Part shown: piece after piece, positions 1-6,787 of the stretch
Position numbering within the stretch: the stretch's first letter is position 1
How the letters are laid out: each line of letters begins with the position of its first letter
Notes under the pieces: generated by a model
Seen by the model: only the letters and a program-made list of their open reading frames with translations
What the model was told of the DNA's origin: nothing
The model's database searches: none
NCBI RefSeq assembly: GCF_009870825.1
Contig: NZ_WTWY01000004.1
Span: 186,001-250,000, forward strand
Direction of reading: 5' to 3'
From: Paenibacillus sp. USDA918EY
Lineage (GTDB): Bacteria; Bacillota; Bacilli; Paenibacillales; Paenibacillaceae
Length of the DNA stretch: 64,000 nucleotides
Program-made: the position numbers and the translations under genes

Positions 1-1
1 T

Positions 2-205
2 TCGACGACGTTGAACTTTTTGAAAAAGGTAAACCCGAAATATGCCGTCATTCAAGTGGGAGAAGGCAATACCTATGGCCATCCTAAAAGCGCGATTTTA
101 AGCCGTTTGCAGAAGCAGGGTGTCGAAATCTATCGAAACGACAAGCAGGGGACGATCGAAGTCGCGTCCGACGGCACCACGATTCATATTTCCACGGAAA
201 GGTAG
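2..205 (+). CDS. C-terminal end of an MBL-fold (ComEC-like) hydrolase, 5' truncated
   Basis: The reading frame is open from the window edge to a TAG at 203-205, so only the last 67 residues are present. The tail contains a segment (YAVIQVGEGNTYGHP) followed by a stretch that predicts an R-L-x4-G-x2-I-Y-R-x-D pattern, typical of the final strand/helix of metallo-beta-lactamase-fold hydrolases related to the ComEC C-terminal domain. The metal-binding HxHxDH motif would lie upstream of the window. It is followed after 8 nt by a DUF3006 gene, a pairing known for secreted or surface MBL proteins in Bacilli. Family assignment from the tail alone is fairly secure; substrate is unknown. Confidence 0.72.
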   Translation, partial: STTLNFLKKVNPKYAVIQVGEGNTYGHPKSAILSRLQKQGVEIYRNDKQGTIEVASDGTTIHISTER

Positions 206-213
206 CGGGACAT

Positions 214-435
214 ATGAAAGGAACGATCGGAATCATCGAAGGATTTGAAGGCGAATTTTGCAAAATAGAAATCGACGGAAACGTGGAAGCCGTGTCCAAA
301 TTGAAAGTGGATGCATCCGCCAAACGCGGCGACGTGGTGGAGTGGAACGGCGGCAAATGGATTCCCAATCCGTCTTTAACGAAAAAACGCACGAAGGAAA
401 TCAAAACATTGATGGACGACGTCTGGGAAAATTAA
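214..435 (+). CDS. DUF3006 domain-containing protein
   Basis: A 73-residue protein starting at ATG 214, only 8 nt after the upstream MBL-fold gene, so the two are almost certainly co-transcribed. The whole chain fits the DUF3006 pattern: an N-terminal MKGTIGIIEGFEGEFCKIEIDG strand pair, a central V-S-K-L-K-V-D-A turn, then GDVVEW and a basic tail with R-x2-E-I-x2-L-M-D-D. The function of DUF3006 is not established; it is usually encoded next to MBL-fold hydrolases. The ribosome binding site is weak, which agrees with translational coupling to the upstream gene. A strong hairpin terminator follows directly. Confidence 0.85.
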   Translation: MKGTIGIIEGFEGEFCKIEIDGNVEAVSKLKVDASAKRGDVVEWNGGKWIPNPSLTKKRTKEIKTLMDDVWEN

Positions 436-440
436 AAAAG

Positions 441-469
441 AAAAAACCACCGCTAAAGGTGGTTTTTTT
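441..469. terminator. Bidirectional intrinsic terminator
   Basis: Stem AAAACCACC / GGTGGTTTT with a 6-nt loop and an A-run and T-run on either side. It lies between the DUF3006 gene (+) and the convergent cupredoxin gene (-) and can serve both. Confidence 0.88.
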
Positions 470-480
470 CGTATAGACCA

Positions 481-867
481 TTATTCAACGATCAGTTTGC
501 CTTTCATATCGCCATGACCGGCACCGCACATAACGGAGCAGTCGAAGTCGAATGTGCCCGCTTTGTCTGCGGTAAATTCGGCAGAACCGTCTTTTTGCAG
601 ATTCACTTTAAATTCCGGAATTTCCAGTCCGTGTGCGCCATCGGTGTTTTTCAACGTAATTTTTACTTTGTCGCCTTTTTTCACTTTGATTTCGTTCGGA
701 GAAAATTCGAAGCTTTTGGCGTTTACGGTAATTTCCTTCACGTCGCCGCTTGCCGAAGACGAAGAATCGCTTGCGCTGCCGGAGCTGGAATCGTTGTTGT
801 TGCCGCATGCGGCCAGCACCGTTGCGGAAAGAGCCGCGACGGCGATCAAAGAAAAGATTTTTTTCAT
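481..867 (-). CDS. Cupredoxin-domain lipoprotein with CuA-type copper motif
   Basis: A 128-residue protein. The ATG at 867 is chosen because GGGGAGGATACAG precedes it; the frame is open further upstream but has no ribosome site there. Residues 1-21 form a lipoprotein signal peptide with lipobox L-A-A-C21. A Ser/Asp-rich linker (about 22-45) follows, then a cupredoxin fold (about 46-128). The C-terminus carries C-S-V-M-C-G-A-G-H-G-D-M, i.e. C-x3-C-x3-H-x2-M, the CuA ligand set of cytochrome c oxidase subunit II, and an earlier H in GAHGLEIPEF can be the remaining ligand. There are no transmembrane hairpins as in true CoxB and no oxidase genes nearby, so it is probably an outer-face electron carrier or copper-binding protein. 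Exact role unknown. Confidence 0.85.
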   Translation of the reverse strand: MKKIFSLIAVAALSATVLAACGNNNDSSSGSASDSSSSASGDVKEITVNAKSFEFSPNEIKVKKGDKVKITLKNTDGAHGLEIPEFKVNLQKDGSAEFTADKAGTFDFDCSVMCGAGHGDMKGKLIVE

Positions 868-1004
868 GTCTGTATCCTCCCCTTTTTTTGGAAAAATGTT
901 GGTTAACCATTCACAAATGTCGAGTTTACGCCTAACCTCAACTACTGTCAATCCCCACTTTCTTGTAACGGTTCCAATGTCCCGGGCGAAAAAACGGGCG
1001 GAAC

Positions 1005-1036
1005 AAGAAAAAAGCTCCTCAAAAGCGAAGAGCTTT
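1005..1036 (-). terminator. Intrinsic terminator after tdk
   Basis: Inverted repeat AAAGCTCCTC / GAAGAGCTTT (one mismatch) around a short loop. Read on the minus strand it is followed by a T-run, just downstream of the tdk stop. Confidence 0.75.
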
Positions 1037-1042
1037 CCTGCT

Positions 1043-1633
1043 TCATTGCACTTTATGAGGAGGCACGAAGCAGTTTCGACAACGCGGCTCGTAATCGTCG
1101 GAATCGCCGATCAGAATGATCGAACCGAGCGGCGCCGGCTTGCCGTTGACGATCCGCTGGGTGAACACAGCCTCGGGGCTGCCGCAAACGGCGCAGAACG
1201 CGGTCAGCTGCTGTATGTCGTCGGCCATGGCCAGCAATCCTCCGATATAACCGAATTCCTTGCCTCTGTAATCCATATTCAATCCGTCCACAATGACATG
1301 TTTTCCGCGGTATGCCAGCTCTTCGACAAGTCCCAATATCGGTTTGTTGAAAAACTGCACTTCATCGAACGCGACCACATCGGCGTCTTCCGTTTCTTTA
1401 TAAATCCGGGCGACAAGCTCGTCCGTCAAATGCCTTGGAATCGAGATGGCCGGCAGTCTATAGCCGATCCGGCTGACGATTTCGTCCTTTGCGTAACGCT
1501 GATCCTCCGCCGGTTTATAGGCAACCAGCTTTTTCCGTCCGTACTGAACCAGTTTTTGGCATCTGCGGATGAGTTCGCCGGACTTCTCGCTAAACATGGG
1601 GCCCGTGATTACGGTAATCCGTCCTCTACTCAC
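1043..1633 (-). CDS. tdk: Thymidine kinase (type II)
   Basis: A 196-residue protein of the usual length for the cytosolic, tetrameric type II enzyme that phosphorylates thymidine with ATP in the salvage pathway. Visible motifs: P-loop region G11-P-M-F-S-E16-K17-S18, Walker-B-like DEVQFF (about 95), the lasso region with DGLNMDYRGKEF, and the structural zinc site C-A-V-C plus C-R-N-C near the C-terminus. The P-loop is odd: the Gly of GxxxxGK[ST] is Glu16 (codon 1586-1588). The rest of the active-site region looks intact. It stands alone on the minus strand with its own terminator. Confidence 0.93.
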   Translation of the reverse strand: MSRGRITVITGPMFSEKSGELIRRCQKLVQYGRKKLVAYKPAEDQRYAKDEIVSRIGYRLPAISIPRHLTDELVARIYKETEDADVVAFDEVQFFNKPILGLVEELAYRGKHVIVDGLNMDYRGKEFGYIGGLLAMADDIQQLTAFCAVCGSPEAVFTQRIVNGKPAPLGSIILIGDSDDYEPRCRNCFVPPHKVQ

Positions 1634-1822
1634 CTTTATGCTCCTTTCCCGCTTGAAACCAGGTATTTCATCGATTAGGATGAAAAATCACGAAAAATAG
1701 CGACTTTTATAGAGTACCATAATTGGTTATGGGTGGCTATAGACATTTGCAAAGGCTGGCGTTTTCACCGCGGGAAGTGGTAAGGTAAGGGTTGAAATCA
1801 ATCGATTGCGGAGGAATGCCAG

Positions 1823-2035
1823 ATGAAAGAAAAGTTGGAGGACTATCGGGAGCGGGTATCGGCGTTGTCGAAGGAGCTGGAGCAGCTTCCGGAAGCTGCC
1901 GGGCTGATAGAAGAAATGCTGCAGGATTTAAACGAACTCGTTCGCCAAAACCATGCGCTGCGAAAAACGATTTTGAAAAGCTCCACGAAGGAATCGCGAA
2001 TGTCGAGCAAGCTTCGGGACGCATTATACGAATAA
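1823..2035 (+). CDS. Small coiled-coil protein of unknown function
   Basis: A 70-residue protein with ATG at 1823 preceded by GCGGAGGAATGCCAG, a strong ribosome site. The sequence is rich in Glu, Lys, Leu and Arg with heptad-like leucine spacing over most of its length (about residues 5-55), so one long amphipathic helix or coiled coil is likely. It has no signal peptide, membrane segment or cysteine. I do not recognise a family. It is about 125 nt upstream of another unknown gene on the same strand. Confidence 0.65.
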   Translation: MKEKLEDYRERVSALSKELEQLPEAAGLIEEMLQDLNELVRQNHALRKTILKSSTKESRMSSKLRDALYE

Positions 2036-2160
2036 TTACGGTTTTGCCTGAAACCGCCTAACAATTCAAATCCGTGCCCGGTAACTCGGAACGATACACC
2101 AAATCCTTCCCGCCGTTATATGCTGTAAAAGGGAGACCAGACACTGGCGGGGGTGATGAA

Positions 2161-2496
2161 GTGGGGCGTTCGAAAAAAAATACGCCGCGAAAATCCAAAG
2201 CACCGACGAAAAAAAAGCCTCTGCGAACTTCCGCGCAAACGGCATTAAGCCCCCAGCAGATCGCCGTCATCGGGGGGCTGCTTTCCGGTTTTTTCGTGGT
2301 CGAGTCCGTCCTTTACAACCGCAGCAACGAGCTGAAGGTGATTTTAACCAGCAATCCGATCACGGAATTTCCGGTGCTAGGCAACAAGCAAAGGGAAGAG
2401 GAAGAAGAGATTGCACTGGAATACATCGCAAGCGAGCCGGAATTCAATCCGCAGATGATGGCGATGTTGTTGAATACAGCTAAACACAAAAGATAA
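2161..2496 (+). CDS. Unknown protein with basic N-terminus and one hydrophobic segment
   Basis: I place the start at GTG 2161 because GGCGGGGGTGATGAA precedes it; the frame stays open upstream to 2074 without a ribosome site. The 111-residue product begins with a strongly basic Lys/Arg/Pro-rich stretch (about 1-28), then a hydrophobic segment IAVIGGLLSGFFVVESVLY (about 38-56) that could be a membrane anchor or buried helix, then an acidic E-rich stretch and a C-terminus with Met-rich helix. No enzyme motif is visible. Family not recognised. Confidence 0.6.
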   Translation: MGRSKKNTPRKSKAPTKKKPLRTSAQTALSPQQIAVIGGLLSGFFVVESVLYNRSNELKVILTSNPITEFPVLGNKQREEEEEIALEYIASEPEFNPQMMAMLLNTAKHKR

Positions 2497-2568
2497 ATGT
2501 TGATCGATGCACTTTCGAAGAGACAGACCGCCTTTTGCCGAATTTTCTTGCGATGCAAGGTTGGCGTT

Positions 2569-2600
2569 CATTAAACCCTATACATTAAACCCTATACATT
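2569..2600. repeat. 14-bp tandem repeat, 2.3 copies
   Basis: Two perfect copies of CATTAAACCCTATA in direct tandem followed by CATT, in the non-coding gap between the gene ending at 2496 and the terminator of the DUF2627 gene. No function is apparent; it could be replication slippage. Confidence 0.9.
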
Positions 2601-2612
2601 TTCGCACCATAT

Positions 2613-2648
2613 AAAAAACCCCGCTGCGGCTCAGGCATCGCGGGGTTT
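2613..2648 (-). terminator. Intrinsic terminator after the DUF2627 gene
   Basis: Stem AAACCCCGC / GCGGGGTTT with a GC-rich loop. On the minus strand it is followed by TTTTTTA. It also has Ts on the plus side and may act on both strands. Confidence 0.85.
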
Positions 2649-2660
2649 CGTCGTTTTTGA

Positions 2661-2963
2661 TCATGAAGTGGGTTGGGCGGGCGGCTTGGGTTTGCGTTTT
2701 TCCTTAAATCGCGGTCCGACATAATTTCGTTTGCGGTCCCGATATAAGATCCATCCGCCGAGAAAGGTCATGCCGACGGCAAACAACAGCAGGCCGAGCA
2801 GGAAATGCCCCCATTCGAACGTCGGATGGGCAACGCTTGCATCCCCATGGACCGAATAAAACGCGAACACGGCGTCTTTCATAAATAAAAATCCTGTCAC
2901 TGCCATCAGTCCCGGAATCACGAGGATCAGAATGGCAATGAAACGGGAAATGACCATTTTCAT
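2661..2963 (-). CDS. DUF2627 family membrane protein (YqzF-like)
   Basis: A 100-residue protein. The ATG at 2963 (MKMVISRFIAIL) is preferred because AGAAAGGATATTCCGC precedes it and the family begins with a short basic stretch and a hydrophobic helix. Two membrane segments are visible: about residues 5-27 and 50-73. The C-terminus has ILYRDRKRN-x5-PRF, a hallmark of DUF2627, then a Pro/Lys-rich tail. In B. subtilis the homologue (yqzF) also lies beside the bkd genes, so the linkage is conserved. Function unknown. Confidence 0.85.
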   Translation of the reverse strand: MKMVISRFIAILILVIPGLMAVTGFLFMKDAVFAFYSVHGDASVAHPTFEWGHFLLGLLLFAVGMTFLGGWILYRDRKRNYVGPRFKEKRKPKPPAQPTS

Positions 2964-3048
2964 GCGGAATATCCTTTCTGTCATTCGATTTTGCATACCC
3001 TTATCATACCGTTTTCATTAACTTCTGTCCATTTCGCGGGACGTTTAT

Positions 3049-3076
3049 TTGTAATGGAGAAAAAAGAGAGTACAAT
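3049..3076 (+). promoter_or_regulatory. Candidate sigma-A promoter for lpdA
   Basis: TTGTAA, 16-nt spacer, TACAAT, about 90 nt upstream of the lpdA start. Reasonable but not strong match. Confidence 0.35.
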
Positions 3077-3163
3077 ATAAAAAGATAAATGGTAGTCCCG
3101 TATTGGGACCGATATGTTAATACGTCAGACGAAAAAATTTATGGATAAATGTGGGGGATGGAC

Positions 3164-4585
3164 ATGACAATTTCATGCGATGTAGCGGTGCTCGGCGGAG
3201 GAACCGGCGGGTACGTGGCGGCCATCCGGGCGGCTCAGCTCGGGAAGCAGGTCGTAATTATTGAGGCGGACAAGCTGGGAGGCACCTGCTTGCACCGCGG
3301 CTGCATCCCAAGCAAATCGCTGCTGCGGAGCGCGGAGGTATACGCCGAAATTCGCGACAGCGCAAGCTACGGCATTGAAACGGCCGGCGCGACGCTTGTC
3401 TTTTCCAAAGTGCAGGAACGGAAAACGGGCATCGTGGAGCAGCTTCACCAAGGCGTGCAGTACCTGATGCGCAAAAATAAAATCCAAGTGATCCATGGGA
3501 AAGGGCGCGTCATCGGACCGTCGATTTTTTCGCCGAAAAGCGGCGCGGTAGCCGTGGAGCTTGCGGATGGCGAAATGGAAACGGTCGTGCCGACGAACTT
3601 GATCATCGCGACGGGTTCCCGTCCTCGGACGATCCCTGGACTTGAGCCGGACGGCCGTTTCATTCTGACGAGCGACGACGCGCTGATCCTGGAAGAACTT
3701 CCGGAATCCATCATCATTGTCGGCGGCGGTGTCATTGGCGTGGAATGGGCGTCCATGCTCAGCGATTTCGGCGTCCGCGTCACGATCGTCGAAGCGGCCG
3801 ATCAGCTATTGCCTGCCGAGGACGGGGACATCGCCCGCGAACTGCAGAAGCTTTTGGCGAAACGCGGTGTTGCGATCCATACGGGTAGCACGGTTCTGCC
3901 GGATACATATCAAGCGAAAGAAGGGCAAGTCAGCATCGACATGCGCACGGGAGAGCAAATCGAGACGTTGACGGCTTCGTGTATGCTCGTTTCCGTCGGA
4001 CGTCAGGCCAATGTGGAACAGATCGGACTGGAAAATACGGACGTGCGCGTGGAGCGCGGTTTTATTGAGGTCAACAAATTTTATCAAACCGGGGAATCGC
4101 ATATTTATGCGATCGGAGACGTCATCGGAGGCATGCAGCTCGCCCATGCGGCCAGCCATGAGGGCATCGCGGCGGTAAATCATCTCGCGGGCGAAGCCGT
4201 TCATCCGCTTCAGCCGCATATGATTCCGCGGTGCGTTTATACGCGTCCGGAAGTCGCAAGCGTCGGTTTGACGGAGAAAGAGGCGCGCGGGAAAGGGCTG
4301 GAAGTCAAGGTTGGCAAATTTCCGTTCCAGGCCATCGGCAAAGCTTTGGTGCACGGCAGCAAAGAAGGTTTTATCAAGGTTGTGGCTGATGCTAATAGCA
4401 ACGACATCCTTGGCGTGCAAATGATCGGCGCCCATGTCACGGATCTGATCAGCGAAGCGGCTTTGGCCCAACTGCTGGACGCAACGCCGTGGGAAGTGGG
4501 GCAGCTGGTTTACCCGCACCCGACGCTTTCCGAAATTATCGGCGAAGGGATGCTGGCCGTGGACGGATTGTCCATCGGGATGTAA
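3164..4585 (+). CDS. lpdA: Dihydrolipoyl dehydrogenase (E3 of branched-chain oxoacid dehydrogenase)
   Basis: A 473-residue flavoprotein that reoxidises dihydrolipoamide on the E2 subunit and passes electrons through FAD to NAD+. N-terminal FAD motif GGGTGGY (11-17), redox disulphide in GGTC42LHRGC47IPSK, second Rossmann motif GGGVIGVEWAS, FAD motif IYAIGDVIGG, and C-terminal YPHPTLSEIIGE with the catalytic His-Glu pair. The ATG at 3164 has a usable upstream GTGGGGG; ATGs at 3149 and 3158 are too close to it. Located directly upstream of E1 and E2 genes, separated by a 167-nt gap with its own promoter-like signals. Confidence 0.95.
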   Translation: MTISCDVAVLGGGTGGYVAAIRAAQLGKQVVIIEADKLGGTCLHRGCIPSKSLLRSAEVYAEIRDSASYGIETAGATLVFSKVQERKTGIVEQLHQGVQYLMRKNKIQVIHGKGRVIGPSIFSPKSGAVAVELADGEMETVVPTNLIIATGSRPRTIPGLEPDGRFILTSDDALILEELPESIIIVGGGVIGVEWASMLSDFGVRVTIVEAADQLLPAEDGDIARELQKLLAKRGVAIHTGSTVLPDTYQAKEGQVSIDMRTGEQIETLTASCMLVSVGRQANVEQIGLENTDVRVERGFIEVNKFYQTGESHIYAIGDVIGGMQLAHAASHEGIAAVNHLAGEAVHPLQPHMIPRCVYTRPEVASVGLTEKEARGKGLEVKVGKFPFQAIGKALVHGSKEGFIKVVADANSNDILGVQMIGAHVTDLISEAALAQLLDATPWEVGQLVYPHPTLSEIIGEGMLAVDGLSIGM

Positions 4586-4639
4586 CGGGGGTTGCCGTCC
4601 CCCCCCCTCCCGCTGTAAAGAAAAAGTTAGAAAACAATA

Positions 4640-4738
4640 TTTCCTTTTTGGGGCCGTTCGGATTATAATAGGGTTAACCCAAGTCTTAGTACCAGGTTTT
4701 AATATCAGGTTAAGAACTTGGCTGAGCCTTTATTAATA
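4640..4738 (+). promoter_or_regulatory. Candidate bkdAA promoter and operator region
   Basis: A perfect TATAAT lies at 4664-4669 with a poor -35. It is followed at 4671-4680 by the perfect palindrome GGGTTAACCC, exactly where a repressor would block initiation. A second, imperfect inverted repeat follows: CCAAGTCTTA (about 4679-4688) with TTAAGAACTTGG (about 4711-4722). No sigma-54 (-24/-12) element is visible, unlike the B. subtilis bkd promoter. Confidence 0.45.
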
Positions 4739-4752
4739 AGGAGGTACCTACC

Positions 4753-5793
4753 ATGAGTGAACAAGGTACTGTTGGAACAGGGCATGAACATGAGCAGCTT
4801 GGACTCAGCAACGGACAAGTGATCGATATGTACAGATATATGCTGCTCGCACGCAAATTCGACGAGCGTATTTTGCTGCTGCAGCGCGCAGGCAAAATCA
4901 ATTTCCACGTGTCGGGCATCGGCCAGGAGGCCGCGCAGGTGGCGGCGGCGTTTGCACTGGACAGGGAAAGAGACTATTTCCTGCCGTATTACCGCGACTA
5001 CGGTTTCGTTTTGGCCGCCGGCATGACGATGCGCGAACTGCTGCTGTCTTCTTTTGCGAAAGCGGAAGATCCGAACAGCGGCGGACGCCAAATGCCCGGC
5101 CACTTCGGCAGCAAGAGGCTGCGCATCGTGACGGGCTCCAGCCCGGTCACGACCCAGGTTCCCCATGCCGTCGGCGTGGCGCTTGCGGCCAAAATGAGAA
5201 AGCAGGATATCGTTTCTTACGTTACGTTTGGCGAAGGATCCAGCAACCAGGGGGATTTTCATGAAGGCCTCAATTTTGCGGGAGTGCACAAGCTCCCTGT
5301 CGTCATCATGTGCGAAAACAACCAATACGCGATTTCCATTCCCGAACACAAACAGCTCGCCGGCAAAGTGAGCGACCGGGCGCTTGGTTACGGATTTCCG
5401 GGCTTCCGCGTTGACGGGAACGACGCGCTTGCGGTATACAAAGCGGTCAAGGAAGCGCGCGAGCGCGCGGTGCGCGGCGAAGGGCCGACCCTGATCGAAG
5501 CGATGATGTACCGCCTGTCCCCGCACTCCACCTCCGACAACGACTTGGCTTACCGCACGAAAGAGGAAGTCGAAGAGAACTGGAAAAAAGACGGGATCGC
5601 CCGGTTTAAAGCCTATTTGATCGGCTGCGGCATTTGGGACGAAGCGAAGGAAGCCGATCTGCTGCAGCAGATTGCGCTCGAAATCAAGGATGCGACCGAA
5701 TATGCGGACAACGCGCCGTTTCCGAAGCCTGAAGATACGCTGCTACATGTCTATGCGGACGATGCGAAAGAGGGGGAGAAGGCATGGCAGTAA
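4753..5793 (+). CDS. bkdAA: Branched-chain 2-oxoacid dehydrogenase E1 alpha subunit
   Basis: A 346-residue ThDP-dependent subunit. With the beta subunit it decarboxylates the 2-oxoacids of Val, Leu and Ile and reductively acylates lipoyl-E2. Visible: YYRDYGFVLAAGM, the active-site His region MPGHFGS, the ThDP/Mg motif GEGSSNQGDFHEGLNFA ending in ENNQYAIS, and the phosphorylation-loop-like RLSPHSTSDND. GEG in place of GDG is usual for bacterial BkdAA. ATG 4753 follows AAGGAGGTACCTACC. The 3' end overlaps bkdAB by 10 nt, implying coupled 1:1 synthesis. Product supplies branched acyl-CoA primers for iso/anteiso fatty acids. Confidence 0.95.
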   Translation: MSEQGTVGTGHEHEQLGLSNGQVIDMYRYMLLARKFDERILLLQRAGKINFHVSGIGQEAAQVAAAFALDRERDYFLPYYRDYGFVLAAGMTMRELLLSSFAKAEDPNSGGRQMPGHFGSKRLRIVTGSSPVTTQVPHAVGVALAAKMRKQDIVSYVTFGEGSSNQGDFHEGLNFAGVHKLPVVIMCENNQYAISIPEHKQLAGKVSDRALGYGFPGFRVDGNDALAVYKAVKEARERAVRGEGPTLIEAMMYRLSPHSTSDNDLAYRTKEEVEENWKKDGIARFKAYLIGCGIWDEAKEADLLQQIALEIKDATEYADNAPFPKPEDTLLHVYADDAKEGEKAWQ

Positions 5794-6767
5794 TGGAATA
5801 TATCGATGCGATTCGCCTCGCCATGAAAGAGGAAATGGAGAAGGACGAATCGGTATTCGTTCTTGGGGAGGACGTCGGCGTAAAAGGCGGCGTGTTTACG
5901 ACCACCAAAGGATTGATGGAGCAGTTCGGCGAGGACCGGGTGCTTGATACGCCGCTCGCGGAATCCGCCATTGCCGGCGTGGCGATCGGAGCTGCGATGG
6001 TCGGCATGAAGCCGATCGCGGAGATGCAGTATTCCGACTTTATGCTGCCGGCCACGAACCAAATCATTAGCGAAGCGGCCAAAATCCGCTACCGCTCCAA
6101 CAACGACTGGAGCTGTCCTATCGTGGTTCGGGCGCCGATCGGCGGAGGCATATTCGGCGGGCTGTACCATTCCCAATGTCCGGAATCGATCTTTTTCGGA
6201 ACGCCGGGCCTGAAAATCGTCGCTCCGTTCACCGCCTACGACGCGAAAGGGCTGCTGAAGGCAGCCATCCAGGATCCCGATCCGGTCCTGTTCTTCGAAA
6301 ATAAAAAATGCTACAAAATGATTAAAGGCGATGTGCCTTTGGAAGATTACACCGTACCGCTCGGCAAAGCGAACCTGCTCCGCGAAGGAGACGACATTAC
6401 GGTCATCGGGTACAGCATGCCGCTTCATTTCTGCATGCAGGCCGCGGAAGAATTGGAGAAAGAAGGCATCACCGCCCATATCCTCGACCTGCGCACGCTG
6501 CAGCCGCTTGACCGCGACAGCATCATCGAAGCGGTGCGGAAGACGGGCAAAGTGCTGATCGTGCATGAGGACAATAAAACCGGAGGCGTCGGCGCCGAGG
6601 TGGCGGCGATCATTGCCGAGGAATGCCTTTTTGATCTGGACGCGCCGATCATGCGCTGCTGCGGCCCGGACGTGCCGGCGATGCCGATCAGTCCGCCGAT
6701 GGAGAAGTTTTTTATGCTGAGCAAAGATAAAGTGAAAGAAGCCATGCGCGAATTGGCAATCTACTAG
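5784..6767 (+). CDS. bkdAB: Branched-chain 2-oxoacid dehydrogenase E1 beta subunit
   Basis: A 327-residue transketolase-like subunit. Motifs include LGEDVGVKGGVF near the N-terminus, DTPLAESAIAGVAIGAAM, the pyrimidine-binding region EMQYSDFMLPATNQI, RAPIGGGIFGGLYHSQ and the C-terminal domain VIGYSMPLHF ... HEDNKTGGVGAEVAA. Length and order match the family. ATG 5784 lies inside bkdAA with GAGGGGGAGAAGGC before it. E2 starts 20 nt downstream. Confidence 0.95.
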   Translation: MAVMEYIDAIRLAMKEEMEKDESVFVLGEDVGVKGGVFTTTKGLMEQFGEDRVLDTPLAESAIAGVAIGAAMVGMKPIAEMQYSDFMLPATNQIISEAAKIRYRSNNDWSCPIVVRAPIGGGIFGGLYHSQCPESIFFGTPGLKIVAPFTAYDAKGLLKAAIQDPDPVLFFENKKCYKMIKGDVPLEDYTVPLGKANLLREGDDITVIGYSMPLHFCMQAAEELEKEGITAHILDLRTLQPLDRDSIIEAVRKTGKVLIVHEDNKTGGVGAEVAAIIAEECLFDLDAPIMRCCGPDVPAMPISPPMEKFFMLSKDKVKEAMRELAIY

Positions 6768-6787
6768 GGAAGCTTAGGGGTGAAAAC

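Noticed and set aside
554..1678. 374-codon plus-strand frame across the cupredoxin and tdk genes
   Set aside because: It runs antisense through two well-supported genes and a terminator.
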